DNA of 64,000 nt. Origin: Corynebacterium faecale. Lineage in GTDB: Bacteria; Actinomycetota; Actinomycetes; Mycobacteriales; Mycobacteriaceae. Positions 1 to 8,495 of this stretch are shown here, piece by piece (position 1 is the stretch's first letter; each line of letters starts with the position of its first letter). The DNA lies in NCBI RefSeq assembly GCF_030408735.1, contig NZ_CP047205.1, positions 1 to 64,000 on the forward strand. The letters run 5' to 3'. The notes beneath the pieces are model-generated. The model did no database searches. It was not told the DNA's origin and saw only the letters and a program-made list of their open reading frames with translations. A program made the translations under genes and the position numbers.

Positions 1-2178
1 ATGAGTACCCCACATCATCACGGTGATCACACTGGACATGAACAGCACGACGATGCTGCCACCCACGGCCAGGCCATGCCCCAGGATCACCCCCACTCCG
101 CAATCGACGAGCACCACGGGCATGGCGACCATGCCAGCCATGATCACGACGATGATCACCATGTCCACGGCCACGGTGACCACGCCGGCCACAGCGTTGC
201 GATGTTCAGGGATAAATTCTGGTGGACGCTGATTCTGTCAGTGCCGGTCGTGTTCTTTAGCCCCATGTTCGCCGACATCATCGGTTATCAGATCCCGCAG
301 TTTCCGGGTTCCACCTGGATCGCCCCGATACTGGGAACCATCATCTTCATCTTCGGTGGAGCCCCGTTCCTTAAAGGCGGAGTCGCCGAGCTGAAATCCC
401 GCCAACCAGGCATGATGCTGCTGATCGCCATGGCCATCACCGTGGCATTCGTCGCGTCCTGGGTCACCACCTTAGGGATTGGCGGGTTCCACCTTGATTT
501 CTGGTGGGAACTGGCGCTGCTGGTGACCATCATGTTGCTGGGCCATTGGATGGAAATGCGTGCCTTGGGCTCAGCCTCCTCAGCCCTGGACGCCCTGGCG
601 GCTTTGCTTCCCGACGAAGCGGAGAAGATCGACGGCGATACCACCAGGACCGTCCCCATCGCCGAGCTGGCTGTGGGCGATCTTGTCCTGGTACGCGCTG
701 GTGGTCGCGTGCCCGCGGATGGAACCGTGATTGACGGTTCCGCCGAGTTCGACGAAGCAATGATCACCGGCGAATCCCGCCCTGTGTTTCGTGATGTCGG
801 CGCGCATGTGGTCGCCGGCACTGTGGCCACCGACAACTCCGTGCGTGTCCGCGTTGAGGCGGTCGGTACTGACACGGCACTGGCGGGGATCCAGCGTATG
901 GTCGCTGATGCCCAGGAATCCTCCTCCCGCGCCCAGGCGCTGGCTGACCGGGCTGCGGCATTATTGTTCTGGTTCGCGCTGATCGCAGCACTGATCACCG
1001 CGGTGGTCTGGTCGATGGTCGGCAGCCCGGATGACGCCGTGATCCGGACCGTAACCGTGTTGGTCATCGCCTGCCCGCATGCGCTCGGGTTGGCCATCCC
1101 GCTGGTCATTGCCATCTCCACGGAACGCGCAGCCAAGTCCGGTGTTCTGATCAAGGACCGGATGGCGCTGGAGCGCATGCGCACCATTGATATCGTCCTC
1201 TTCGACAAGACAGGTACCTTGACCGAAGGTGCCCACGCTGTCACCGGCGTGGCACCTGCAACAGGTACCTCGGAAGGCCAGCTATTGGCTTTGGCTGCCG
1301 CAGCTGAGGCTGATAGCGAGCACCCCGTGGCCAGGGCCATCGTCGCGGCAGCCAACGAACATGAAGAAGCCTCCCGCCAGCCGATGCGCGCAACCGGTTT
1401 CACCGCGGCCAGTGGCCGCGGGGTCCGCGCGCTTGTCGACGGCGCAGATATCCTCGTCGGCGGACCCAATATGTTGCGAGAATTCAATCTCACCATCCCC
1501 GGCGAACTGAATGAGCAGATTGAATCCTGGGAACAGCGCGGTGCTGGTGTGCTCCACGTCGTCCGGGACGGACAGATCATCGGGGCACTCGCGGTCGAGG
1601 ACAAGATCCGTCCCGAGTCCCGCGCCGCAGTGCAGGCGCTGCAGGCGCGAGGAGTGAAGGTTGCACTGATCACCGGTGATGCCCGTCAGGTTGCTAACGC
1701 CGTCGGCAGGGATCTGGGCATTGATGAGGTCTTCGCCGAGGTCCTTCCTCAGGACAAGGACACCAAGGTAGCGGAGCTGCAGGATCGTGGACTGCGTGTG
1801 GCGATGGTCGGTGACGGCGTCAATGACGCACCAGCCCTGGCCCGGGCTGAGGTCGGTATCGCTATCGGTGCCGGCACTGATGTGGCCATGGAATCTGCCG
1901 GGGTGGTGCTTGCCAGTGACGATCCCCGAGCAGTCCTGTCGATGATCGAACTTTCCAGGGCCAGCTACACCAAGATGATCCAGAACCTGATCTGGGCCTC
2001 TGGATATAACATCCTCGCCGTTCCTTTGGCTGCCGGGGTGCTCGCCCCGATTGGATTCGTGCTCTCTCCGGCAGTTGGCGCGATCCTGATGTCCGCATCG
2101 ACCATTGTGGTTGCCTTAAACGCCCAGCTGCTGCGCCGGATCAATCTTGATCCTGCTCATCTGGCTCCCAGCAAGTAG
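1..2178 (+). CDS. copB: CopB-type copper-translocating P1B ATPase
   Basis: This is a heavy-metal efflux ATPase of the inner membrane, most likely exporting copper or silver. The first 65 residues are packed with His, Asp and Gly, as in the metal-binding tail of CopB proteins; there is no N-terminal CxxC domain. The transmembrane metal motif is CPH (C358-P-H360) rather than CPC, which marks the CopB group. The phosphorylation site DKTGT is at 402-406 and the hinge GDGVND at 604-609. At 725 residues the length is normal. The ATG is the first base of the window, so an upstream start cannot be excluded. The DUF1541 lipoprotein follows about 100 bases downstream, and the two probably work together in copper tolerance. 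Confidence 0.93.
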   Translation: MSTPHHHGDHTGHEQHDDAATHGQAMPQDHPHSAIDEHHGHGDHASHDHDDDHHVHGHGDHAGHSVAMFRDKFWWTLILSVPVVFFSPMFADIIGYQIPQFPGSTWIAPILGTIIFIFGGAPFLKGGVAELKSRQPGMMLLIAMAITVAFVASWVTTLGIGGFHLDFWWELALLVTIMLLGHWMEMRALGSASSALDALAALLPDEAEKIDGDTTRTVPIAELAVGDLVLVRAGGRVPADGTVIDGSAEFDEAMITGESRPVFRDVGAHVVAGTVATDNSVRVRVEAVGTDTALAGIQRMVADAQESSSRAQALADRAAALLFWFALIAALITAVVWSMVGSPDDAVIRTVTVLVIACPHALGLAIPLVIAISTERAAKSGVLIKDRMALERMRTIDIVLFDKTGTLTEGAHAVTGVAPATGTSEGQLLALAAAAEADSEHPVARAIVAAANEHEEASRQPMRATGFTAASGRGVRALVDGADILVGGPNMLREFNLTIPGELNEQIESWEQRGAGVLHVVRDGQIIGALAVEDKIRPESRAAVQALQARGVKVALITGDARQVANAVGRDLGIDEVFAEVLPQDKDTKVAELQDRGLRVAMVGDGVNDAPALARAEVGIAIGAGTDVAMESAGVVLASDDPRAVLSMIELSRASYTKMIQNLIWASGYNILAVPLAAGVLAPIGFVLSPAVGAILMSASTIVVALNAQLLRRINLDPAHLAPSK

Positions 2179-2276
2179 AAGGAGGAGACCCTGTGGGTCG
2201 ACATCCCCCTAATCAATAATGACCATCCTGGTCACTCGGCCCCCAGTTCTATCACTATTCCTTGAAAGGAACGATC

Positions 2277-2888
2277 ATGAAACGCACCATCACCATTGCG
2301 GCCCTCGCATTGACGTCAACCCTTGTGCTGAGCGCTTGTAGCGACGATGCCAGCGACTCTGACAACGCTGATACTGTCAGCGCCACAGCGACATCTGCGG
2401 ATAACGGTGAGACCCACGAGGACACCACCACTGCAGAAGACGGTGGGCATGACATGGATCATCCAGAAGACGGTGGTCCGGCACCAGAAGGTATCGTCGA
2501 AGCCGTCGATCCAACCTATCCAGTAGGGTCTGAGGTCATTCTCACGGCCGATCACATGCCGGGCATGGATGGTGCTCAGGCCACGATCTCCGGTGCTTTT
2601 GACACCACCACGTATTCGGTCAGTTACACCCCGGTTGGCGGTGGTGAACCGATCACCGACCACCGTTGGGTGGTCCATGAGGAACTGGTTGATCCAGGCC
2701 AGGCACCGCTGTCTGACGGAGCCGAAGTGGTCATCGATGCAGAACACATGTCGGGGATGAAGGGTGCTACCGCCACCATCGATTATTCGACGGATGAGAC
2801 TGTCTACATGGTTGATCTGACCACCGACGACATGACCATGACTAATCATAAATGGGTCACCGAAAGCGAGATCGCCCCGGCAGAGTAA
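2277..2888 (+). CDS. DUF1541 (YdhK-type) lipoprotein, copper-associated
   Basis: A secreted lipoprotein of 203 residues. The N-terminus MKRTITIAALALTSTLVLSAC has a lipobox (LSAC), so the mature protein is lipid-anchored outside the membrane. An acidic, Ser/Thr-rich linker rich in His and Asp follows. Two tandem copies of the DUF1541 domain come next, each with an H-M-x-G-M motif (DHMPGMDGA, EHMSGMKGA) and a conserved DHRWV or NHKWV end. The His/Met pairs suggest metal binding, but no activity is established for the family. The ATG at 2277 is preferred because GAAAGGA lies just upstream; a TTG at 2262 would swallow that site. It follows the copper ATPase in the same direction. Confidence 0.85.
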   Translation: MKRTITIAALALTSTLVLSACSDDASDSDNADTVSATATSADNGETHEDTTTAEDGGHDMDHPEDGGPAPEGIVEAVDPTYPVGSEVILTADHMPGMDGAQATISGAFDTTTYSVSYTPVGGGEPITDHRWVVHEELVDPGQAPLSDGAEVVIDAEHMSGMKGATATIDYSTDETVYMVDLTTDDMTMTNHKWVTESEIAPAE

Positions 2889-2982
2889 GACCCACCAACC
2901 GCAACCTCAGCACCCCGGGCTCCTCCACCATCTGGTTGAGGTCCCTGGGTGCTTACCTCTTTGGTTTCTGCCCTAGGACGAG

Positions 2983-3066
2983 TTAGTCCTCGTCCTGGGT
3001 GAGCACCTGTCGGGCCAGTCGGTAGGCGTGGTCGTTCCATCCCTGGCGGACGACGTCGCGGACGAG
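2983..3066 (-). pseudogene. 3' remnant of an unidentified gene
   Basis: A reverse-strand frame of 27 codons reads LVRDVVRQGWNDHAYRLARQ... and ends QDED-stop. A stop codon closes it immediately upstream, so only the C-terminal tail of a gene survives. The composition looks coding, but I cannot name the family. The rest of 2889-3310 shows no convincing gene. Confidence 0.3.
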
Positions 3067-3310
3067 TCAGGAGCATCCCACCGGTGGTGGCTGCCCGTGA
3101 CGGGGATGTTCCCTTGGTGGCGGCCGCTCTAGACGGCGTGGCGGATGTCCTCTGAGTGGGCAGAGACGGTACATCGTGGCCCGCTTGTCTGCCGGGTGAA
3201 CCGGCCATAGCCATCAGGATGCGAAATGAGCCCCACACCAAATCCCGCACCGGTCATCGTCACCGGGGATGACCTGGTCTCATTGGTTGGAGCTTATCTT
3301 CGCGAAGCAG

Positions 3311-3931
3311 CTACGTACCGTGCCCAGAGTTACTCGGGTTGTGGTCGGTGATACTCGACTTGTGTACTACGAACCGCAGGACCAGACCCCCGCCAGTGGA
3401 GCGAAGGCGGAGTGGGTCCAGACCAGCTTGTTCCAGGGCGGATTCGAAGGCATCGGCCTCGATGAGGCGGTGCGGGGAGCCATCGACCCGGTGAAGCCAG
3501 CCCGCGACGCGCGAGGAGAGCAGGTCATATCCCACGAACAACCCGCCTGGGCGCAGGACCCGAGCCACCTCAGCCACCGCCTGCTCCCACTCGACCACGT
3601 GATGGAGCATGAGAAAGCTCACCACCATGTCGAAGGACTCGTCTGCAAAGGGCAGGGCAGTGGCATCAGCCTGACGTGCCTCAATGGGCAGTCCTGCGAG
3701 GGATCGCTGCGCGGCCTGGACCATGGCCGGATCGACGTCGGTCGTTGTGAGGTTCACCTGCCCGTGGGAGTGGATGATTGCTTCAGCCATCGCTCCGCTG
3801 CCACCGCCGATCTCCAGAACGCGTCCAGCGAGGGAGCAGTCCTGAGTCGCCCAGGGAATCATCCTCGGGGCCAGAAAATGCCACAGTGCACTGCGACAGA
3901 ACAACGCTTCTGCGGTCGACATCCGGGGCAT
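3311..3931 (-). CDS. class I SAM-dependent methyltransferase
   Basis: A 206-residue small-molecule-type methyltransferase. The SAM-binding motif I is VLEIGGGSGAMAEA (about residues 38-51). The acidic residue at the end of strand 2 is in TTDVDP, and motif IV/post-I is ADATALPFADESFDMVVS. The substrate is unknown; this compact fold is common near transporter and metal genes. It is convergent with the copper genes. There is a short gap to the IS1628 remnant on its 5' side, which holds only a gene fragment. Confidence 0.75.
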   Translation of the reverse strand: MPRMSTAEALFCRSALWHFLAPRMIPWATQDCSLAGRVLEIGGGSGAMAEAIIHSHGQVNLTTTDVDPAMVQAAQRSLAGLPIEARQADATALPFADESFDMVVSFLMLHHVVEWEQAVAEVARVLRPGGLFVGYDLLSSRVAGWLHRVDGSPHRLIEADAFESALEQAGLDPLRLRSTGGGLVLRFVVHKSSITDHNPSNSGHGT

Positions 3932-3967
3932 GGCTTCCTCCTATCTACGGGGCAGTCTGAGATCGGA

Positions 3968-4166
3968 TCAGTTTCCCGGCGGTAATACCGAACCGCATTG
4001 GGCTGCTATGGCTCTACAAACATGCCACCGTGTCGCCGATGTTACCCGGCACAGCAGTCCGTATCGCCGCGCGAGCCAACGTTTCACCTGCTGGGAGTAG
4101 GGTGTGTCCGCCACGGTGAAGAAGCTGTCCGCAGTCTCCTGGGAGAACTGCGTAGAGACCTGGGAG
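3968..4166 (-). pseudogene. truncated gene cut by an IS1628-like element
   Basis: On the reverse strand an open frame of about 65 codons (...QVSTQFSQETADSFFTVAD... to QCGSVLPPGN-stop) begins inside the IS terminal repeat and has no start of its own. It looks like the C-terminal end of a gene whose front was replaced by the IS. I do not recognise the family. Confidence 0.3.
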
Positions 4167-5020
4167 GGTGCTGTTGCAAAGTTGGGGCAGTAGGAAAAGC
4201 GACGTGAAATAATCACAGCCATGGGTATCTTCTCCGGTCGTCATTTCCCTCGCGAGGTCATCCTGTGGGCGGTGCGGTGGTACTGCCGCTACGGGGTGAG
4301 CTGACCTGAGACCTGGAGGAAATGATGACTTCAGCCGGGGCGTGCCGGTCGATCACACCACGATTCTCACCGCTGGGTCCAGAAATACGCCCCTGAGCTG
4401 GACAAGCAAACACGGTGGTACCGGCAGGTACCTGACTGGCAGGCCCGGTCCTGGCGGGTGGATGAGACCTATATCCGGGTCGGCGGCAGGTGGTGCTACC
4501 TCTGATCTGGCGATCACCGCCGGTGGCCAGACCCTGGACTTTTACCTCTCTCCGAAGCGGAACGTGGCCGCAGCGAAGCGCTTCCTGGCTAAGACCCTGA
4601 GGTCGAATGCGTCAGCCGGGTATCCCAGAGTGATCAACACCGATAAAGCACCCTCCCTAGCCAGGGCAATCGCCGAGTTGAAGTCAGAGGGAATCTGCCC
4701 TCCTACGGTGGAACACCGGCAGGTGAAATACCTCAATAACGTGCTGGAAGGTGACCACGGTCGGCTGAAGCGGATCCTCGGGCCGAAAGGGGCGTTTAAG
4801 AACCGGACATCTGCATATCGGACGTTGAAAGGGATGGAGGCGATGCACTCGATCCACGGAAAGGTCAGGGGACGATGTTTGACCTCACGGGCAACCGAAC
4901 CCGGACGCGGTGATCGTCAACCGGGTCTTCGAGACGGCCTAACAACGCCCACACGCAGCGGCCATCAGGGAATGAGAAACTGAGTCTTCGCTGCTCTCCG
5001 CCCAACTTTGCAACAACACC
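4167..5020 (+). mobile_element. IS6-family element, degenerate IS1628-like copy A
   Basis: The left end reads GGTGCTGTTGCAAAGTTGG and the right end is its inverted form (CCCAACTTTGCAACAACACC), the type of terminus seen on IS6-family elements. The right repeat has one change (CAACAACACC instead of CAACAGCACC) relative to the intact copy at 54832. The transposase within is broken. A 3' fragment of another copy follows immediately at 5021 with no spacer. Confidence 0.8.
4221..4942 (+). pseudogene. IS6-family (IS1628-type) transposase, multiply frameshifted
   Basis: The frame opens as MGIFSGRHFPREVILWAVRW (residues 1-20) and hits TGA after GVS. The next conserved stretch, DLEEMMT, is in another frame. 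More shifts follow near 4345, 4505 and 4870, so only the middle (about 4520-4860, YLSPKRNVAAAKRFLAK... ) reads cleanly. The intact relative at 54886 has 236 residues. The copy at 26817 carries the same first lesion (GAGCTGACCT for GAGCTACCGC), so both descend from one defective ancestor. Confidence 0.8.
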
Positions 5021-5297
5021 TTCTCGAGGGCGATCATGGCCGGTTGAAACGGATCCTGGGGCCGAAAGGGGCCTTCCAGAACTTAGACGTCTGCGTACCG
5101 GACGTTGAAAGGGATGGAAGCGATGCACTCGATTCACGGAAGGGCCAGGGACGATGTTTGACCTCACGGTCATCTGAATCCGGACGCGGTGATCGTTAGC
5201 CGAGTGTTCGAGACGGCCTAGGAACGCTGAGTCGCAGAGACCATGGGAAATGAACCCGGGCGTTTACGGCCCCTCCACCCAACTTTGCAACAGCACC
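5021..5297 (+). mobile_element. 3' fragment of an IS1628-like element (A')
   Basis: Only the last third of an IS1628-like element is present. It begins in the transposase codons for LEGDHGRLKRILGPKGAF, carries frameshifts near 5085 and 5160, and ends with the right terminal repeat ACTTTGCAACAGCACC at 5282-5297. Its first base continues exactly the codon at which the truncated copy ending at 26762 stops, so the two may be halves of one copy. Confidence 0.75.
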
Positions 5298-5360
5298 CTT
5301 TAATCTGGGGGCGAGCGATTTGATCGGGTTTGTAGGGTTAATAAAAATTGCCCTCTTGAT

Positions 5361-5417
5361 ACACAAATACACAAATACACAAATACGCAAATACATGTGT
5401 ATTTGTGTATTTGTAAA
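5361..5417. repeat. octamer repeats beside par locus 1 (candidate centromere)
   Basis: Three tandem ACACAAAT octamers plus ACGCAAAT are followed by inverted ATTTGTGT-ATTTGT units. The 8-base period is what ribbon-helix-helix partition proteins commonly bind. The block lies just past the stop of the RHH gene; matching units recur upstream of parA at 6268-6319. Binding is inferred from the arrangement. Confidence 0.6.
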
Positions 5418-5654
5418 TTAATCTTCATGCTCATTAAGGTATCTGACCACTGATTCCTCTACGATTTCTTTCATCGTACGATCTTCTTTAAATGCCTGGA
5501 GCTTCAACCGTCTGTGCACACTGGTAGTCATCCGGACATTGAACATAGTGCTTTCCTCAGCCTTGGAAGCGGCATTGGTATCGACAAACGCTTCAGCAAT
5601 GGAACGACGTTGACGAGGCTTCCCTGGTCCGAGGCTGGACTTCTTGGCGGGCAT
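5418..5654 (-). CDS. ribbon-helix-helix centromere-binding protein, par locus 1
   Basis: A 78-residue protein with a basic, flexible N-terminus (about residues 1-35) and a C-terminal RHH fold: FNVRMTTSVHRRLKLQAFKE is the strand and first helix, and MKEIVEESVVRYLNEHE is the second helix. It is translated from an ATG overlapping the parA stop (TAATG, one shared base), so the two are coupled. By analogy with ParG/Omega-type proteins it should bind the flanking octamer repeats and act both as partition adaptor and autorepressor. Its counterpart in locus 2 is at 28807. Confidence 0.75.
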   Translation of the reverse strand: MPAKKSSLGPGKPRQRRSIAEAFVDTNAASKAEESTMFNVRMTTSVHRRLKLQAFKEDRTMKEIVEESVVRYLNEHED

Positions 5655-6238
5655 TAGACGGACTCCAAAATTTCTTGTGCGACGTGATCATATCCCTCGA
5701 GGCGTTCTGGTACGGCACCCCAGGATGCGGTGACGGATTCGCGGAGGGGGATAGCAGCCCGGAACCTTGGGACTTCTTCCTCATCGAGGATGGCCAGGAG
5801 GAGGTCCAAGCTCTTCGTTCCAAGACGGGCAGAGGTGATCAAGACAGCGTGCGGGATTCCCTCGAGCGCGGGGAGGGTATCCCACACTCGTGATGTCTCG
5901 ATGCCAGAGGAGCGGGTAGGGACCAGGACGAAGTCGGCGACGTTGATTGCGGCATCGATATTCTGCGGGTCACCGGGGGGAGTATCGAGGATGATGATCG
6001 TCTCTGGGTTGATGGACTTCACGTAGCGGTCGAGCCGCTTGGCGTTGGAGATCTCTACAGGGAAAGGGAGTGGGGTGTCCGCATCGGCGGCACGGTCTGC
6101 CCAGTCGGAAGCAGAGCCCTGGTGGTCCATGTCGATAACGACCACGTCTTTACCCATTTGGGCGAAGGCGGTTCCGAGGTAGATGGCGGAGGTCGTTTTA
6201 CCCACACCACCTTTAACGTTCACGATTCCAATAATCAT
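5654..6238 (-). CDS. parA: ParA-type partition ATPase, locus 1
   Basis: A 194-residue short ParA without an N-terminal DNA-binding domain (type Ib). The deviant Walker A motif KGGVGKTT is at residues 9-16. The motif [14 protein letters not shown] carries the switch Asp, and Walker B is [10 protein letters not shown]. It should drive active segregation of the plasmid together with the RHH protein encoded directly downstream. About half of it resembles the ParA at 28223, including the position of each motif. It is transcribed away from repA1; the 390-base gap between them holds octamer repeats and the rep leader. Confidence 0.9.
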   Translation of the reverse strand: MIIGIVNVKGGVGKTTSAIYLGTAFAQMGKDVVVIDMDHQGSASDWADRAADADTPLPFPVEISNAKRLDRYVKSINPETIIILDTPPGDPQNIDAAINVADFVLVPTRSSGIETSRVWDTLPALEGIPHAVLITSARLGTKSLDLLLAILDEEEVPRFRAAIPLRESVTASWGAVPERLEGYDHVAQEILESV

Positions 6239-6267
6239 GAAAAACCTTTCCGTAGCGAGATACAGCG

Positions 6268-6319
6268 ATACATGTGTATTTGTAAATCAAGATACAGGAA
6301 TACTTGTGTATTTGTAAAT
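6268..6319. repeat. par locus 1 upstream repeats (operator/centromere)
   Basis: Two copies of TGTATTTGTAAAT (starting near 6274 and 6306) lie directly upstream of parA. The same 13-mer occurs at the end of the 5361-5417 block, so the parA-RHH pair is bracketed by the same sites on both sides. They probably serve for autoregulation. Confidence 0.55.
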
Positions 6320-6540
6320 CACTGCAGTTTGGAGATCTAGAGATAACTTTTTCAGGTTCAGTCGTTAATAGTGACTCATCTTCGATAAGACATCGCTGAG
6401 CTCATCTGGAAGAAGGATGATGCCGTCGGGCCCCGTTTTTAAGTGAAGACATATCTGTCTTGAGGAGTTTTTAGGGGCGCTGGCGCGTTAATGTCCCGTT
6501 AAACCCATCCAGAGGGCATACTAGAGGCACGAGAAAAAGT

Positions 6541-6570
6541 AGAAGACCCCGGGTGCAACCGGAGTCTTCT
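6541..6570 (+). promoter_or_regulatory. hairpin in the repA1 leader
   Basis: AGAAGAC and GTCTTCT pair around an inner CCGG/CCGG stem with a six-base loop. It lies about 60 bases before repA1. The pCG1 plasmid family controls copy number with an antisense RNA in the rep leader, so this could be its terminator or an attenuator; the sequence alone does not decide. A similar hairpin precedes repA2 at 29251. The rest of 6320-6540 shows no gene. Confidence 0.45.
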
Positions 6571-6629
6571 GGAGGTGTAAGTCAGATCGGCCAGGATCTT
6601 CTTACCCTCACCCGAACCGTACATTCGAG

Positions 6630-8270
6630 GTGAGCTGTATCAACAGCATAGCAAGAACCCGTGCCCACGCACCACAACTGGTGCGCGAGTGTCATCACGA
6701 CACCCTACCGACCTATGTCCCCGTCACAGTCGGTGATCACGCACCCTCCCTGTGGTCAAACACCCAGCGCTACACGGACGAGAACACCTATCAGCGCGAC
6801 CGGGATAGCTGGTTTGATGCCCATATCGTGGCCCACCAGAGCCGCGAACTCGTTGATACCGGGTGGTGCCACCATGATGCCGAGATCCTGCTCAATCACC
6901 TTGGTCGGGATGGCCTGCACTGCGCGAAGGACCGAGCAGGAATCACCAAAGCCTGGTCCAAGACCAAAGACAAACACGGCCACCGCACACCGCTGATCTG
7001 GCCCAAGGAACGGGTGCACCTGGCGGAATACATCCACTTCACCAACCCCACCTTTGCTGCAGTCATCGTCATCGATATCGATCATGTCGGAGCACCCGGA
7101 GGATTCCTCTCCGGACTCGATGGGTTTGTCGCAGACAAGGTCGAAAAACTCGCCCACCTTCGCCTAGGGCCAAACTGGATTGGGATCAACCCAGAATCGG
7201 GTAAATCCCAGATGATCTGGTACATCGACCCCGTCTACCGCACCCCAGGGGAAGTATCCAAACCCTGGAGCCTATTGGAGGCACTACATACGGAGCTACA
7301 GGCGTTTTTCGAGGCCGATAAGAACTTCTCGCATGGGTGGTCTCGTAATCCGATCTATTCCGGGGATAATCTAGGGGCATACCGTTGGTACGCCCAACAC
7401 CATGAGGTGTTTCATATGCGCCTGTTATCCACAGGTCTATGGATGCTGAAAGGAGACACCGTGGCCACCATGGAAGACAAAGGTGTGGCAGATCGACGCC
7501 ATACCCAACGTTTTTCCAGCGGACGTGAACTCATCAACGCCGCCAGAGCTAATACCGAGCGTGCTCGTCAAGCCATGCAAGCCAGGGAAGTCCTCGCCGG
7601 CTTAGAAGACGATGATCTCGCCAAAGCTTTTGAGGCCTCTGACCCGGATGTGATCGATGGAGTGCGCGTGGTGTGGCAGTCACCTGGCAGGGCTCAGCGT
7701 GATGTTACCGCGTTTCAGCACGCCTTGAAGACTGCTGGTCGGTTGAACCGGGCGGGGAAGAAGATGACCGATGATGCGATCATTGATGCCTACCGGGAGG
7801 CCTACGAGGTGGCGCATTCAGTCGGTGCGGATGATCGCCCGCGGGAGGAACCCCCGATGCGGGATCTGCGTTCTCTAGCGCGTCGTGTGCGCGGCTATGT
7901 GGCGAGTGATAAGCGTGTGGAGCATGCGGTGGTGAAGGAGAATCCGACAGATACCCGTATGCGACCGCAGGAACGTAAGGCGTTAGCGACGCTGGGTCGG
8001 CGTGGAGGGAAGAAAGCCGCGGAGCGGTGGAAAGACCCAGAAAGCGACTATGCCCAGCAAGCTATGAAGCCGGTATTGCAAGTACAAAAGCGTAAAAGAC
8101 TACAAGGGGCAGAAAGTCGCTCTCGCGTATTAGCGGCTTACTTAGAAGGATATAAGCAGTCTGAAACTCCTCCTACGCGTCGGATGATTATAGAAGAGAC
8201 AGGTTTATCTCGGGCCACGGTTACCCGACATTTAGCCACCCTGCGTGGTTTAGGAATGCTTCCGGAGTAG
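6630..8270 (+). CDS. repA: plasmid replication initiator RepA1, pCG1/pNG2 type
   Basis: A 546-residue initiator of corynebacterial theta/rolling-type plasmids of the pCG1 group. The N-terminal replicase domain (about 30-270) contains AVIVIDIDHVGAPGG and LGPNWIGINPESGKSQMIWY. The middle (about 290-440) is a PriCT-like segment ending RRVRGYV. Then comes the conserved RRGGKKAAERW motif. The C-terminus (about 500-546) is a helix-turn-helix (TRRMIIEETGLSRATVTRHL). It shares FSSGREL, AIIDAY and RRVRGYV with RepA2 at 29357 but is clearly a different allele. The GTG at 6630 lacks a good ribosome site; a GTG at 6681 is an alternative. Confidence 0.88.
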   Translation: MSCINSIARTRAHAPQLVRECHHDTLPTYVPVTVGDHAPSLWSNTQRYTDENTYQRDRDSWFDAHIVAHQSRELVDTGWCHHDAEILLNHLGRDGLHCAKDRAGITKAWSKTKDKHGHRTPLIWPKERVHLAEYIHFTNPTFAAVIVIDIDHVGAPGGFLSGLDGFVADKVEKLAHLRLGPNWIGINPESGKSQMIWYIDPVYRTPGEVSKPWSLLEALHTELQAFFEADKNFSHGWSRNPIYSGDNLGAYRWYAQHHEVFHMRLLSTGLWMLKGDTVATMEDKGVADRRHTQRFSSGRELINAARANTERARQAMQAREVLAGLEDDDLAKAFEASDPDVIDGVRVVWQSPGRAQRDVTAFQHALKTAGRLNRAGKKMTDDAIIDAYREAYEVAHSVGADDRPREEPPMRDLRSLARRVRGYVASDKRVEHAVVKENPTDTRMRPQERKALATLGRRGGKKAAERWKDPESDYAQQAMKPVLQVQKRKRLQGAESRSRVLAAYLEGYKQSETPPTRRMIIEETGLSRATVTRHLATLRGLGMLPE

Positions 8271-8285
8271 AGGGGGCTCATACTC

Positions 8286-8312
8286 TAAGCAATAGAACGG
8301 TGCCCCTTGGTT
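8286..8312. other. conserved motif after repA1, possible origin element
   Basis: TAAGCAATAGAACGGTGCCCC begins 15 bases after the repA1 stop. A near-identical stretch (TAAGCAATATACGGTTCCCC) sits at the repA2 stop. Conservation outside the coding region next to two diverged initiators suggests a function such as origin or terminator, but nothing more can be shown. Confidence 0.35.
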
Positions 8313-8495
8313 GTACTACTCCTAGGGGTTTGTTTTCTTTTTATCGGTGGGAGAGAAAGTGTTTCTGATTCACTGTCTATAGATGAGTACTTAAATCTAT
8401 TGGTAGCTTGCTAGCTCGATGAGTTAGGCGCTGTGCCCCAAAGGACTTAGTGCTGAAGTAGCTCGTTGAGAGAACCATAGAGAGAAGAAGTAGTC

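Noticed and set aside
288..1673. Long reverse-strand open frame of 461 codons
   Set aside because: It lies opposite the copper ATPase and has a Ser/Ala/Arg-rich shadow composition with no motif.
5361..5417. Short regular repeats as a CRISPR array
   Set aside because: The units are eight bases, tandem without spacers, and beside a ParA operon; no cas gene exists in the window.
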